A stretch of DNA of 48,954 nucleotides, taken from contig CAZVYJ010000022.1 in NCBI GenBank assembly GCA_964631565.1, positions 1 through 48,954 of the forward strand, read 5' to 3'. Both the position numbers and the translations under genes were made by a program. The DNA is from CAZVYJ01 sp964631565. GTDB lineage: Bacteria; Planctomycetota; Phycisphaerae; SM23-33. The notes under the pieces are model-generated. The model was given only the letters and a program-made list of their open reading frames with translations. It was not told the origin of the DNA and ran no database searches. Each line of letters begins with the position of its first letter. Within the stretch, counting starts at the first letter, position 1. This document shows positions 48,598 through 48,954 of the stretch, piece by piece.

Positions 48598-48954
48598 TTA
48601 TACCCCAGTCTCGCTGAATCTGATTAACGCCGGAAAGATATCAGAAGCGATACGGATTGTCGATTGCGAAAAACAGGAAGCAGGGCCGGTCCGCCGAGTT
48701 CCCCCCCTATCCCGGATGAAGGTTCTCGGTTCAAGGTTCAAGGATCAAGGTTCTCTAATGCCGGGTTCCCGGCTACGAGTTACGGCATCTTCTTCGCCCG
48801 AAACGTCATCCCTGTTTTTGAACCAACCCGCAAAATTCAAAAAAATTTAGCAGGGATGAAATCAGAATGCCTAATGCCTAATGACCAATGTCTAATTAAT
48901 GACTAATGCCTGATGTCCAAGAATTTGCGACTCGCGATTCGAGATTCGCAATTC
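48598..48954. repeat. Non-coding right end with heptanucleotide repeats
   Basis: No gene is seen in the last 357 bases. Five perfect-period 7-base units (GGTTCTC, GGTTCAA twice, GGATCAA, GGTTCTC) cover 48721-48755, followed by the palindrome CCGGGTTCCCGG. About 48866-48918 holds degenerate AATGCCT-type units, and about 48926-48954 holds CGATTCG/CGACTCG/AGATTCG-type units that continue to the window edge. The GGTTC array is the reverse complement in type of the GGAAC array at 45223. Confidence 0.75.

Overview
The window looks like a chromosomal segment of a planctomycete, most likely of the class Phycisphaerae. This is an inference from gene content. It carries a zinc-ribbon coiled-coil gene, an RNase H gene, dnaG and rpoD in a row, an rsmH that stands outside any division cluster, many lipoproteins and secreted proteins with lineage-restricted sequences, an SpoIIE-type phosphatase, a GH127 glycosidase, and GC-rich coding DNA with many hairpin repeats between genes. 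Murein synthesis genes (murA, a PBP4-type dacB) and signal peptides with lipoboxes indicate a Gram-negative-type envelope with peptidoglycan. No tRNA, rRNA, CRISPR array or transposase gene was seen.

Layout. 1-5 kb: an information-processing run (zinc-ribbon protein, RNase HI-type, dnaG, rpoD). 5-6.2 kb: a receiver/HD-GYP c-di-GMP phosphodiesterase. 6.2-11.6 kb: an RND efflux locus (TetR regulator, periplasmic adaptor, pump) behind a promoter with a near-perfect palindromic operator; no outer-membrane channel gene is present. 11.6-15.8 kb: miaA with a leaderless-type promoter, a 123-base inverted-repeat element, a degenerate metallo-beta-lactamase-fold protein and a pair of CNNM/CorC-type membrane proteins. 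15.8-21.4 kb: an aminotransferase, dacB and pfkA on the minus strand, a PilZ protein, and a histone-deacetylase-fold lipoprotein. 21.4-28 kb: uvrC without its helix-hairpin-helix end, a secreted unknown, trxB, a Bax-inhibitor-1 protein, murA and a double ACT protein. 28-36.7 kb: a long minus-strand run (Maf, DUF192, SpoIIE phosphatase, two small membrane proteins, an isochorismatase-like pseudoenzyme, prmC, a TPR lipoprotein with DnaJ-type zinc repeats, a Gfo/Idh oxidoreductase). 36.7-45 kb: a small gene with a strong terminator, GH127, an ankyrin lipoprotein, a 1079-residue secreted protein of unknown function, and rsmH. 45.4-48.6 kb: a one-polypeptide nuclease-methylase restriction-modification enzyme, flanked by heptanucleotide repeat arrays in opposite orientation.

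How the genes fit together. The first four genes serve replication and transcription initiation. The TetR-adaptor-pump genes form one self-regulated efflux unit. HD-GYP and PilZ proteins indicate c-di-GMP signalling, although no GGDEF cyclase lies in the window. Metabolic and envelope functions are scattered in short operons.

The most unusual signals are: (i) a family of hairpin repeats with compensatory base changes, one copy framed by 15-base inverted repeats; (ii) several proteins that keep a fold but lose catalytic residues (metallo-beta-lactamase-like, isochorismatase-like); (iii) a deacetylase-fold lipoprotein; (iv) miaA, uvrC and probably rsmH with -10 boxes so close to the start codon that their mRNAs should be leaderless or nearly so; and (v) the restriction-modification gene between inverted heptamer arrays. 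All assignments come from reading the sequence and family knowledge; no database search was run.
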